51,267 bases of DNA from Zygnema cylindricum (taxonomy: Eukaryota > Streptophyta > Zygnematophyceae > Zygnematales > Zygnemataceae). This document shows, in pieces, positions 9,818 to 21,000 of the stretch. A program made the translations under genes and the position numbers. The stretch's first letter is position 1, and the number at the start of each line of letters is the position of its first letter. The notes beneath the pieces are model-generated. The model was given only the letters and a program-made list of their open reading frames with translations. It had not been told where the DNA came from and made no database searches. The stretch covers positions 138,022 through 189,288 of the forward strand of contig JBBHKE010001322.1 in assembly GCA_037447655.1 (NCBI GenBank), given 5' to 3'.

Positions 9818-10382
9818 CAGTACACCGCCAATCGCTATTAGCGTACATGTTTATTTAGCCTATAGGAATAATTACAGTGATTTACCCTAATTAGGAATTT
9901 GAAGATTTTCAAAAAAAACAAACATTATAATTGTTTACTAATGCTAATTTGGGTTTTTGAAAAAAAAAATGTGACGGTCGCAAACATGCTTACACTAATA
10001 TAGGTACTTGTACAAAATATGACAAATTGTACACAAATTGTACGTTCACACAATTGAAACGTGGTTGTTGGACAAATATGTGCGAGTGTGATATTTGACA
10101 GCCCGATTTCATCCCCTTTTTAGAGGACATAATCTCATGCGTCCACGGTTACTAAAACTCATTAATCTTACCTTTTCACTTAAAAAGAAACAATTTTGTA
10201 TGGTCTGACACTTACCGTACACCACACTATTAAAATAACAACGTACTTTCGTTTTTAATTGGAAAAAAAACCCTAAATGTCGTAATTGAAAAAACACAAT
10301 AATTTAAGTTATTTAAGAATTTGGAAAAAAAAACGGGACCGAATTAACGTTCAATACGCTAACAACGATTGGCGTTGTACTG
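9818..10382 (+). mobile_element. TA-flanked TIR element, best-preserved long copy (565 bp)
   Basis: The left end is CAGTACACCGCCAATCGC preceded by TA (9816-9817). The right end is GATTGGCGTTGTACTG followed by TA (10383-10384). The interior aligns over nearly full length with the reverse complement of 14001-14543, about 75-80% by eye. Shared blocks include TTAGTAACCRYGGACGCATGAG, CTCTAAAAAGGGGATG and GAACGTACRATTTGTGTAC, read in the 14001 orientation. It has no ORF, so it is non-autonomous. TIRs are about 28 bp. Confidence 0.85.
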
Positions 10383-12856
10383 TACATTACATTTGTAATT
10401 AGCGATCAGATTTAACGTTTTTAGTCAGCGGGCAATGTCCTATACCGTCAAAATTTGTATAGTTTACGAAACGTTGACACCGATTGAGCGTGATTACAGA
10501 GAAGCATCGCACTCGCACTTGTTTATTTTTTTTAGCCGGTTGTGAGATTCGATTTCGGGAGTCAACCGTCAAAAGTACAGCCGTAAATATTTGTAGCCAT
10601 GAGTTTATTGCTTCCCCGAAGTAGAAATCGTGTTTGCGAATAGCGTTTTTCCAACGACAACGGGCAACATGTCATAAACCTAAAGTGTTTGACTAAGGGT
10701 ATGTCCCTATGTGCATAATTAAGGGTTTACTTTCTGTCGTTTTTCTTTAAAACTTAGCGTCGTAATGCCTAAGTTGCAACCGTACGAAGGAATCGCAAAT
10801 TTTTAAAATATAATTTGCGTCACCCTCGAACTTAAGATGTACAAAAATTTGTCGTATTTTGTTTTTTGACCCACGGCTACGACAAAAAACGTCACCTTCA
10901 AACTTATCTTTAAAACACATCACGATATGTTTTAAAATTAGGTGTTTTTGATAAACAAATGGAAACACATGTTTGCACGTGCCGTAATGTCCAAAAAAAA
11001 TCAAACAATTTCCAGCGACAAAGAAAAGTACAGAAATTGCTATGTTCTGTCCGTTTGCGGCCGTGCGGCGATAAAAAGTACACAATTTGTTTTGTTTTGT
11101 CCGTTTTCGCCCGGTACAGTTTTTTTTTTTTTGCAAGGGTCTTGAAATTTCGATGCCATTTCACGTCAAGTAGACAAATGACACAAAGGCAAAGCACATC
11201 TTCTTTTAACCGTGGAACGGCACAGGTTGTAACGCATTACGTCTACAATGTCATGGTAAAACATGCGATGTCACAAGCAGTTCCAAAATATAACGTGCGA
11301 TAACACAGGTTGTAACGCTGACAACCGTCACACGTATTTTCGACATATAAATACGTAAGTTACGATTTCGTTTTTACGCTTATGGACACTTGAAAACCGA
11401 GTCCGGCGGATCCGCGCTAAAATACAAAGTAAGTTTGCTAAGTTAGAAGTACATGGGGACATACCCTAATAAATAGGGCGTTTTTTGGGACGCTTTCGTG
11501 ATAACTATATTAAGTTTACGGCAACCAAACCGAGTGCTATATGTTCGCAATGGGAAACCAGTCTTAGGATTTGGACCCATTGCGGCAGGTTTCGGGTCTA
11601 ATAGCATCTCGATTTTACCCAGTGGTGCGGTTGATGGGCACATAGCATGAAACGGGTCAAAATTGTGGCCATTCATAATTAAAATAACGAAAAGATATTT
11701 AAGAACGGAAAGTATATGAAAAAGTTAGATTCTTTTTTTGCGTTTGCTTTACAAGTCCACTTTTTCTTGGGACCAATTCCCAAATTTTGGGCCGTTTTTT
11801 TTTGCCTTTTCGAGGGAATTGTGGCCTTCAAGCATCCACTGACGTTTCCTCTCTTTAGCACAATTCATATTGGCTACGTATTAATTTAAGTTATGAAATT
11901 AATGCATACACATACTCACTGGAACCATAAAAGTAAACAAAAAAAACAGTAAAGAGAAAGTCCATAAGACTCTTAATTTCGTGAGATTGTGCGCTAAGTG
12001 TTTTTGATATTAATTTAAAAAGTGCAGTCCCTTAAATTGAGAAAAATATCAACAACTTGTCGCGCAATTAGCTTTCGGTATTTTTTTAGGTCCTTCACCT
12101 CTAAGCTACGTATTCTTTAAACAGTAAACACAATCTAATCAATATGTTCTTTCGCATATATCACACAAAAATTAGTGAACTAGGCTAAATAAAATGGCTT
12201 ATGTGTCATAAATACAAAATGCGTTATTCCGTTCGAATAAGCCTACGTAATTTCTGCACTTTAATTCAAACTCCACGATTCACGGACGCAACCCAAACAG
12301 TCCAATACTCCAGCGACAGTTTCTGGACGGCGGGAACTAAAAGTTCTTCTTACACGTGTTGAACCGTAGGGCAACTTATGTTCCTTGGGGTAACAACTGC
12401 AGCGAGTGGATGTCATGTTGGTGTCCAATCCCCCTAAAGATTTGGTGTTCAAATAGAATACGCGTACGGAGGGTTCATGCCGATGTATTAGATTGTGCTT
12501 TGGTTTTGGCAGTTTTTCTAGTTAGATTTGGTGTTTTCACATGTTTTCTTTTCCTTAGTTTCCTTTGGCTATTTTTTAGCACTAAGCGTTTTTTTACCCT
12601 TTTTTGAAACCCTTTGTACTTTGATGGTTTTTTCCATCGCACTTTTTGAAATAAAACTTTTTTTTTTTTTAGATTATGGGACTATATTACTAAAATGTAT
12701 GAGGAAGTTTTGCGAGGCCAGTTTGTTTTGTTTTGTGGCGTCACATGCTCTGACCTCTCGTACCGGACCTCGTCCCGCTATTACCCTATCTACTCTGCCT
12801 CCGTTCTTTACTTCCGTACGGAGCCTTCTGTTCTATACAGTACGAAACCACAACGA
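10383..12856. other. AT-rich intergenic DNA without a recognised gene
   Basis: Several frames of 60-130 residues occur on both strands but contain Phe/Lys/Asn-rich low-complexity sequence typical of AT-rich non-coding DNA. A direct repeat CACAGGTTGTAACGC occurs at 11221-11235 and 11304-11318, 83 bp apart. A TAATTAGCGAT motif at 10400 continues the TIR-family signal just past the preceding element. Confidence 0.45.
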
Positions 12857-13482
12857 CAGTACACCGCGAATTGTAATTAGAGTAAAATACTCTAATTTGG
12901 TCGCTCGAAATTTCGACTCTATGACATCAAATAGAGTAAACGATTCTAATTTTTTCATTATTCTAATTTAGGTAAGGATTAATTAGCGAAAAAAATTGTA
13001 ATATAGGTTTGTTTTAAATAGTGTGTAGTACGGACGACGTTCGACCTTGCAAAATTGTACTTTTTTAAGTAAAAAGGTACAAATAATGATTTAATAGAAT
13101 CGCGCTCGCACGTGAAATCGCACTAAGCGAAAAATCAATCACATAAAAAAAAAGCCGTTCGCATAACTCTCGTCCGTCGACTGCATCGTCGTCAGTGTGA
13201 ACATTAACTGACATTCAACGCGACAAATAATACTAGCGTCATAATGATGTCAAAACTATACGGACTGACAGATTTTGTATGTCAACGTAATTTAGTGTTC
13301 ATAATTTCAGCGCGGATAATTAATGCCGACATAACCCAATATAGAGTACTTAAATAAATTAGAGTAAACTTCCTTTGTGAAAAAGTTATATCACATAAAT
13401 TAGAGTTAATTACTCTTATTGCTTTTTCTGGTTTTTTTACTCTAATTTTTTCATTACTCTAGTTACGATTCGCAGTGTACTT
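12857..13482 (-). mobile_element. TA-family TIR element, diverged long copy
   Basis: The left end is CAGTACACCGCGAATTGTAA and the right end TTACGATTCGCAGTGTAC. The block GCAAAATTGTACTTTTTTAAG with AAAAAGGTACAAATAATG corresponds to the one in the copy at 14001-14543 (ACAAAAATGTACCTTTTTAAG), so the orientation is the same as that copy and opposite to 9818-10382. Length is about 626 bp, with extra TCTAATTT-rich insertions. Confidence 0.6.
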
Positions 13483-13794
13483 TACAGTGTCGTTCCACAG
13501 TTTCGTGGCACCACAATCACCGCTCACAGTTTTGTGCAGCACGGTAAAAGTGGTGCTGTACTACAGGTAACGGTAATAGTGGTGACGGACTGTAGGTGGC
13601 GGTAATAGTGTGGCCGAGCTGTGGGGACCACTGTACAACTGTGGGACCACAATGACGTAGCAGGACCATGTCGAATATCGAACGAAATGTCGGTGCTACG
13701 TAGTTATATTGTCTTTTGCGCTTTAGTTTTTGTAGTGTGGATCGTTCTAAAGTATTTATTAGGGAAAATACCGGGTATTGTTCGTATTATAGTA
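13483..13794. other. Short GTGG-rich repeats, no gene
   Basis: The stretch 13490-13660 contains imperfect reiterations of GGTAATAGTGGTG-like and GTGGGACCAC-like units. The flank GTTCCACAGTTTCGTGGCA repeats that at 8231-8249. Confidence 0.4.
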
Positions 13795-13999
13795 CAGTAC
13801 AACTTGAATCGTTATGAGCGTATAGAAATTATTAGAGTAAAGAAAAAATTAGCGTCATTCATTCTAATTTAGTGCCTGGAGACGTGGCAGATTATGGTCT
13901 ACGATCTTAAATAGTGTAATTTATTATATATAAGGTATCAATGTCAAATTTTGTGGTGCCGATATAGCGTACATAAGGCTAATAACGATTCACGGTGTA
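13795..13999 (-). mobile_element. TA-family short derivative (about 205 bp)
   Basis: The left end CAGTACAACTTGAATCGTTA follows TA (13793-13794). The right end is CGATTCACGGTGTAC at 13985-13999. The interior (GTGCCTGGAGACGTGGCAGA, TTATGGTCTACG, TAAATAGTGTAATTTATTAT) is the reverse complement of 28350-28490 with roughly 90% identity by eye. The 28109-28338 element carries the same GACGTGGCAGATTATGGTC core. This defines a short subfamily sharing ends with the 565-bp form. Confidence 0.8.
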
Positions 14000-14000
14000 C

Positions 14001-14543
14001 TACACCGTGAATCGGTATTGGCGTAATGGACGCTATTTAAGGTATCTTTTTTTTTCCCCAAATTCTTAAACAGCATGGATTATTCTGTTTTTTCTTTTAC
14101 GCCATTTAGGGTTCTTTTCCAATTTTTATCATCTAAATAGAGTGTTGTACGGTTGGTGTCAGACCGTACAAAAATGTACCTTTTTAAGTGAGAAAGTATA
14201 ATTAATGGGTTTTAGTAACCACGGACGCATGAGAATATGCGCTCTAAAAAGGGGATGCAATCGGGTTGTCAAAAATCACGTTCTCACATATTCGTCCGGT
14301 AACCGCGTTTCGACAGTGTGAACGTACGATTTGTGTACGATTTGTCAGATTTTGAACAGAATCTATATTAGTGTAAACAAGTTTGGGGCGGGTGTTTATT
14401 TTTTTTTAAATCCAAATTAGTATAAGTAAATTTCCAGTATGTATGTTTTTTTTGAAAAAATCCAAATTCTCAATTAGCGTAAATAACGGTAATTGTTCCT
14501 ACACGCTAAAGAAACCTTTACGCTAATAACGATTCACGGTGTA
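14001..14543 (-). mobile_element. TA-family TIR element, long copy (543 bp)
   Basis: It begins TACACCGTGAATCGGTATTG directly against the end of the previous short element and ends GATTCACGGTGTA. The interior is the reverse complement of 9818-10382 over its whole length. The back-to-back arrangement with 13795-13999 creates a palindrome centred at 14000. Confidence 0.8.
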
Positions 14544-15088
14544 GTTTCCAAAGTCTTGCGTTGCTCCACAAAAGCATCCTGCTCCAAGAAAGAGGCAACG
14601 CCTAAATCTTGGAAAAGTGCAAAAAGTGATGTGGCTGCTGTTTTCTTTGGCTCCCTATTTTTCCTTTCTCTTTTTTTCTTTTTGCTCTGTGTTTGTTCTG
14701 CCGGTCTGCCTCCTCCTAAAAACTGAAATCTATTAAGTTGTCTCCTCTGGACAGTGAACTGATGCCGATCGTGTATTGAAATATTTTTCATGACGGTGTT
14801 TGCAGATTGACAGATATTTCTCGTACAAAATAAGTACATTAATTTGGATTAGGTTCTGTAACGATTTGCTAAACCTCACATCAATAAAATCAGCAGCATT
14901 CTTAAAATGCGCAACTGAGAAACTGAGAATGCCTCGACAGCGCGTTTGCTATTTTTTTTTTTTCAAGTCATCACCCAGAATGAATTTCCTACCCGAAACT
15001 GGCGGATAAATTTTAGCCTAATTCAGTCCTGCCAAATGTTGCCATTGAAGCCCTAATTAACTTCAATGCATAATGTTTGTTTTTCCAG
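14544..15088. other. Upstream region of the PHD/AAA+ gene
   Basis: No certain exon. A Lys/Ser-rich frame immediately after the transposon end (encoding CSTKASCSKKEATPKSWKSA near 14552-14628) could be an early coding or leader segment, but I see no good donor. The last bases (TTGTTTTTCCAG, 15077-15088) form a good splice acceptor. Translation or transcription probably starts further upstream than the first certain exon. Confidence 0.35.
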
Positions 15089-18000
15089 TCCAAAGCCAGA
15101 ATAATTTTCAATTCTAACTGGAATCCAGATAGCCTCTGGATCAATCTCTTGACCATGGATGAAGAAGTCAAAGAAGACACAACACTAGAAGATACTGCAA
15201 AGATCTCAAATCTGGTAGAGAATACATCCATAAAGAAAATCCATAACCGACCTCTAAACCCGCTTCTTAAGACACCTCAGGAATCTCAAATCCCAGACCT
15301 CTTCACAGAAGCTGGCAACGAGAAAGTGACACGTGGCAACAGTTTTCTGAAGCCATTAGCCGAAGGTCCGCGGTGTGGTTTATGTGGAGGGGGAGCCGAT
15401 GGGGAGCCTCCATGGGAGCTCATATGTCCTCAGCAGGACAGGCCGGAGAAGAGAGGAGGACAGGGAGCAAAGGAGGCCACCTGGCGCCCTCCCTTGCCGC
15501 CACGTGGCAGTGAGGTGGCAGGCGAATTAGGGCCTCTCCTTGGACCCCTCAGTGAGCGGATTGGAGTGGCAGGCGTGTGGGTCCACCGAGAATGTGCCAT
15601 CTGGAGTCCGGAGGTAGGGGGGTGGAGAGAGGGAGAGAGTGAGAGAAAGGGAGGGGGAGAGGGAGGGAGTTGAATTCTGGGGCCCAAAGAGTGGGGGGAG
15701 AGGGAAAAGGTTTTACTATGACGTCAGCAGATGTGAAGGTCTGGTTGAGTTTCAGCCTGCGTTAGTGGTCAAAAGCAACCACAGGTAGGGTGAGGATTAG
15801 GGTTAGGGCTAGGGTAGTGTCATGGCTAGTGGAAGTTAACATGAAGTCGATATTCACTGTACCAAATCTGGATGACAATTTGACTGAAAAGCCCAATTTC
15901 TTGGTTTTTTAGCTGAAAATAATTTTTTTTTGTTTACCAAATAACATCAGCCGATGCGGTGAATCACGTCTGATTTGGAAACATCAGATGTTGAAATTGT
16001 GTGGACTGACATGAACATCTCAACCAAACTTCTTGTTGGTCAGAGGTGTGTGTGGTGCACACTGCCACCTCTTTTTGCCCGTTCCAGACAATAGTTTTAA
16101 TGTGCTAAAATAATGGGAAACTCTGCAAGTGCTGTGTATTATAACCGGAGAAAGCTGTATATTACGTGTATCCAATTGTTTTCGCACATTTGAACAATGC
16201 TCCAGATACTTGCCGCAAGAAGTCATAACAACGCAGTTTTTAAACTTTAAATAATTCTTTTTTGATAAGTACAAACAATATTTTTTGGCAAAAAGTTCAA
16301 AGTTTAAAACATTACAAAGCAGGCGGAACAAATGATCAAAGTTTCGAACATCAGCCGCATTTAACAAGGCCACCCAAAAAATAATCGGTTACATTTCATT
16401 GTACAGAAAAGTACTGTGAAGTGCAGTATTTTGGATGTACTTTACGTCTACTTGTTATCTTTTTTGTATTATTTTGAGTGTACCCATCACTAATTTTAAG
16501 TGGAATATAATTTCATTTTCTCCCATCTACTTTATTTGTACTAAATTACCCTTTATTTGTGTTTATATGTGATTTATTTGTTCTACACTAATACTTAAGC
16601 TGTATTCACATATACATCCTGTTACATAAATAACTAGGGTTCAAAATACAATAATTTTTTTTTGGCTTTGTTTATTTCGTAAAGAAATAATTTTTATCGT
16701 TCAAATATCGGGGAACAAGATAATATCCAAATACTGTGTTGTTACAGGTACGTGGTACATATAGTGCTCCGATGAACTATTTGCTGCCAGAAGTTATAGT
16801 ATGTTGTACCCACATTTAGTGTTTCCAGTTGTTTTTGCACATGTGAAGTATGTTCCAGAGCAGTTGGTGCAAGAAGTGCGCAGCCTGAGTGCAGGGCCTG
16901 GCTGGGCGATGGGTGGCAGGTGTACTTCTGCGGCATCGGGCAGCTGCGGCACGTGCAGGCGGCGGTGAGGAGAGGGCGAATGCTGCGCTGCACGCGATGT
17001 GCTCGCAATGGAGCCACACTCGGCTGCCAAGTGGAGCGATGCCCTCGGACGTATCATCTGGTTGGCTCTCTCTCTCTCTCTCTCCCCTCTCTCTCTCCTC
17101 TCTCTCTCTCTCCTCTCTCTCTCCTCTCTATCTCCTTCCTCTCTCTCTCCCCCTTCTTTCCCTCCCCCCTTTGATGCTCTAGGGGTACAACAGATACTCT
17201 CATACATACATTTGTCTGTCTTCCCTTTCTCTCATTCTGTCTACCATCCTTTATTTTCCTCTCTCCCTCTCGGAACGTTCGGTCGAAACACTGTCTTGCT
17301 TGGAAGCTTGGACCACTTCTCTTTCTCTCGCTTTTGTAAGGGAGGGCAAAGCTCGGCAGTAAATGACCAGTCTTGTGGTAATGAATTATTGTGCCAATTG
17401 GGTTTGAACTTAGCACTGTTTTTGCAAGATTGAAGTCCACTTTTTCCAGTATTAGAAACTGTGTAGGTATAGTGTTGTGTTCTTGGAAAGGGAAGTTGAG
17501 AACAATTACCTTTACAATTCTTAAAAGTGTGTGTTTGCCAGTGGAAATTATGAAAGCGGACAATATGCCGCTGGATAACCTTCAACTGGCAAACAGTTTT
17601 CAGATTGAGTTCATTACATACTCGGTCGGTGGCACATAATCGGTTCTAAGCAAAGTGGAAATAGAAGTGGATTAACAGTCCCATGTTAAGATGAGAAGCT
17701 GACATTCATTCCATCATGTTTTAATCCACAGTCACTTGTTATTATTTGAATCCTGTCCATCTCGACTGGTTTTGACTTAACGTTAATTTGCAAAATCTTG
17801 GAAAATGTTGACAGAAATTGGAATTTGTAGCGCCACTACCATTGTGAAACAGGTGGGTGCATCCATCAAATGGTAGATGGCATGATAACTGTCCAGCAAA
17901 GCCTAACGTTCACAGGGCACTGGTATGACAAATCCTTCCTTCAGGCAAGAATAGTGGCAAAAAACGGTTTTGAGAGGCCAGTTGGCGAGCATTACAGGTT

Positions 18001-21000
18001 TCGTATAGTGATCCTTCGGTATTTGGTGATAAAGACCCCGCTTATTAAACTCAAGTTCAAGTTTGTTAAGTTGCCAAGTCTGGAAATCTACATTGGCCAT
18101 CGCTATTTTTGTAAAGGAATTCCACTCCCTCAAATAGTGTTCTCAACACTATTTTGTCATTTTTGGTAAAAAAAGATTGTGTCCGAATTAGTGTTATAAT
18201 ACTAATAGCTATAAATAGTGTGGCTGATAGTTTCGGCGTTTCATGTCAATTTGTCCCTGTTATGAACCAAAGTGGCATATTGTCCTATCCTTTCTTGGTA
18301 ACTTATTTCTGATCCTTTTAGAACTGAAAGGCAAACCAGCTCTTTACTGCTTGCAAATTAAATTTGTATACAAAGCTTTTGCTGGCTGTGCCTGTAGCTT
18401 CCGATCGTGTAAGAGATAAAACTTCTGTCATTTACTGCCATTCAAACAATTCAACCCCATTCGTTAATTGATAAGTTTCCATCCTTCCATGCTTCGGTCA
18501 AAAGATTTCCTTGCTATACATGACAGCTTCCTTTGTCACTAACCATTCCTCTGTCTGAAACTGGTCACAGCCATGTGGGAGACTCGAAGGATGCTACTTC
18601 GACCATGAAAAGTATCTTCTTACATGTCCTGAACATCATCAATTGATGCATTCCCGGAAAAGGAAACAGCATCTTGCTTTCTGCATGCAAATGGGATCCT
18701 ATGGTTTGCATATGGGAGGGGAGAATGAGAGAAAACTGGCAGCCATTATTGCAGAAAGAAGGGCAACTGCTGCTGTTGCAGCTGCAAAAGACACAGAGGA
18801 GGAGGAGAGGAGAGCAGAAGCTGCAGGAGATGATGAAGACTTTCGGAAGAGAGAACAGAGGAGAATGGATCGTGATTTGTCTCGCATTGTGCCGATCTTT
18901 CTAGGAGGACGCCAAAGAACAGAAACTGAAGGAAGGGAAAGATTATGGGAGAATGTAGGAACTGGAGTTGATGGTTGGAGAATTGTTGAGAGGGCAAAGA
19001 GCCGTTCGAGGGGAACAGAGGACAAAAAAAGGCAAAAGAAAGGAGGGGAATTTACCATGGGATGGAGTGATGAGGAGAGGCAGTGGAATTTGGGGGGAAA
19101 GTGGGATAGATGGCTGAAGGAAAGAGGTGCCTGGTGGAGCCCACGTGGGCGTATCCATCAACGACCAATCATGGAAGTGGAGGTCGAGGAGGCAAGGAAA
19201 AGACAAAGGCTCGAGGATCAGGCTGTAAGCAGTACTTCCAGGGGTGTAAAGGGGATTGATTCAGGAGGGTTTAGAAATGGAAGGGAGAGAGAAGGAAAAC
19301 GACATGGTGAAGTAGGATCAACCTTTGATGATGTATTTAGAGGCGGAACGGACACAGTTAGTACTAGTATTGGAAATGAAGGTTTAACCGGGTGGGATTC
19401 AATAGCAGGGTTACGGCACGTTATAGATTCGTTAAAGGAAATGATTTTTTTGCCACTTTTGTATTCTAAATTTTTTGAGAGCAGAAACCTCACTCCTCCC
19501 AGGGGTGTTCTGTTACATGGACCTCCTGGAACTGGGAAAACTCTTGTTGCAAGAGCACTGGCGCAGGAATGTAAAAAAGGATTGCAGAAAATTGCATTTT
19601 TTGCACGAAATGGGGCAGACTGCCTGGGAAAGTACGTTGGAGATGCAGAAAGGCAGCTCAGGCTTCTTTTCCAGGTAGGCTGTACAATGCGCCGTTGTAT
19701 TTTTTTCGGTTGAAGGTAATTGAGTTTTTTGAATGACAATTATGGTTGAGTACATTCATGTATTTATAAGCATGACACATGCATTCATGCATCGTGGAAT
19801 GCATGCTACAGTGTTCCCAGCTGTATTCTGGATTTTGTAATTTTTATAGTAAAATTGATCGAATCCTTTTGTATTTTGCATCAATGCTTTTTCTTTACAT
19901 TTTTACTCTTCTTCATTCGATATAAACAAGCATAAGGTGACGACAGTCACTTCCCGCAGTTGTATCAAAGTCAATGATGTAAATGGAGTTGATCTATCCA
20001 TAATATCTCAGCTCAATTCAAGTCGCCTTAGGGGAGGCAAAGTCAACTTTCAACTCAAAAAGGAAGGAACTTCCACTTCAAGTCAATTCGATTGGAGTTG
20101 ACCTCTGTCACATCTGACTACCTGAACATTGCTGCAGTTTGGACATGCCAGGTTGCAGAAGAGAATCAGCCGGCAATCATATTCTTTGACGAAATCGATG
20201 GACTGGCTCCTATTCGCACTAAACGCCATGAGGACCAAACTCAAGCTTCAGTCGTGAGTACACTTTTGGCACTCATGGATGGGCTACATTCCCGAGGCTC
20301 GGTGGTTGTTATTGCAGCAACAAATCGCCTGTCTGCCATAGACACATCTCTTCGAAGGCCGGGCCGATTCGATAGAGAGATCCATGTTCCTCTCCCATCT
20401 GCCTCGGACAGAGCTGCAATTTTGGCTCTTCATACAAAGACTTGGCCTGTCCCTCTGTCCAATCAGCTTGCAGATGCAATTGCCAAAGTGACGCCTGGAT
20501 TTGCAGGTGCAGATTTGAAGGCCCTTTGTTCTGCAGCGGCCATGGTGGCCCTGAGGAGAGAATGTCCGTTGGGGAACATTCACACAGGTGAAGAGATAGC
20601 GTTGAAACTGGTGCAGGGGGATCATAAGGTGGATAAGGTGAAGAATTTCACTGGACAACCAAAGCTGCCATCGGTTATGTCCGTCCAGGTGTTGCCTTCT
20701 GATTGGAGAAGAGCTTTGAAAGAAGCTCCACCTCCATGCTCTCAGCGATTTGCCACCGTTGCTGTGAAAGAGGCAGCCATGGCTGCCATTCCTGACTTTT
20801 TGAGTCCTCTTTTAGGAGCTCCTCTTGCAGGCCTTCTCCTTGGAATTCATTGTTATGGAGAGGTTCGTCTTCCAACAGCCATAGCTCAAGTACCTTTGTC
20901 CCTCTTAAAAGTGATGGATAAATTACGGAATGGTGGTGGAATATCTAAACAGATGTGTGGGTCTATGTTAGAGAAGGAGAGGTTAGAGGAACTGTTAATG

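Noticed and set aside
10747-11136. 129-residue minus-strand frame, Lys/Phe/Cys-rich
   Set aside because: Composition typical of AT-rich non-coding DNA, overlapping frames on both strands, no homologous motif.
15794-15815. Short TTAGGG/CTAGGG run suggesting an interstitial telomere
   Set aside because: Only two or three imperfect units inside an intron; too short to distinguish from chance.
16999-17433. 144-residue Ser/Leu-rich + strand frame, with Arg/Glu-rich frames opposite
   Set aside because: Produced by the CT microsatellite in intron 2; coding ends at the donor 17060.
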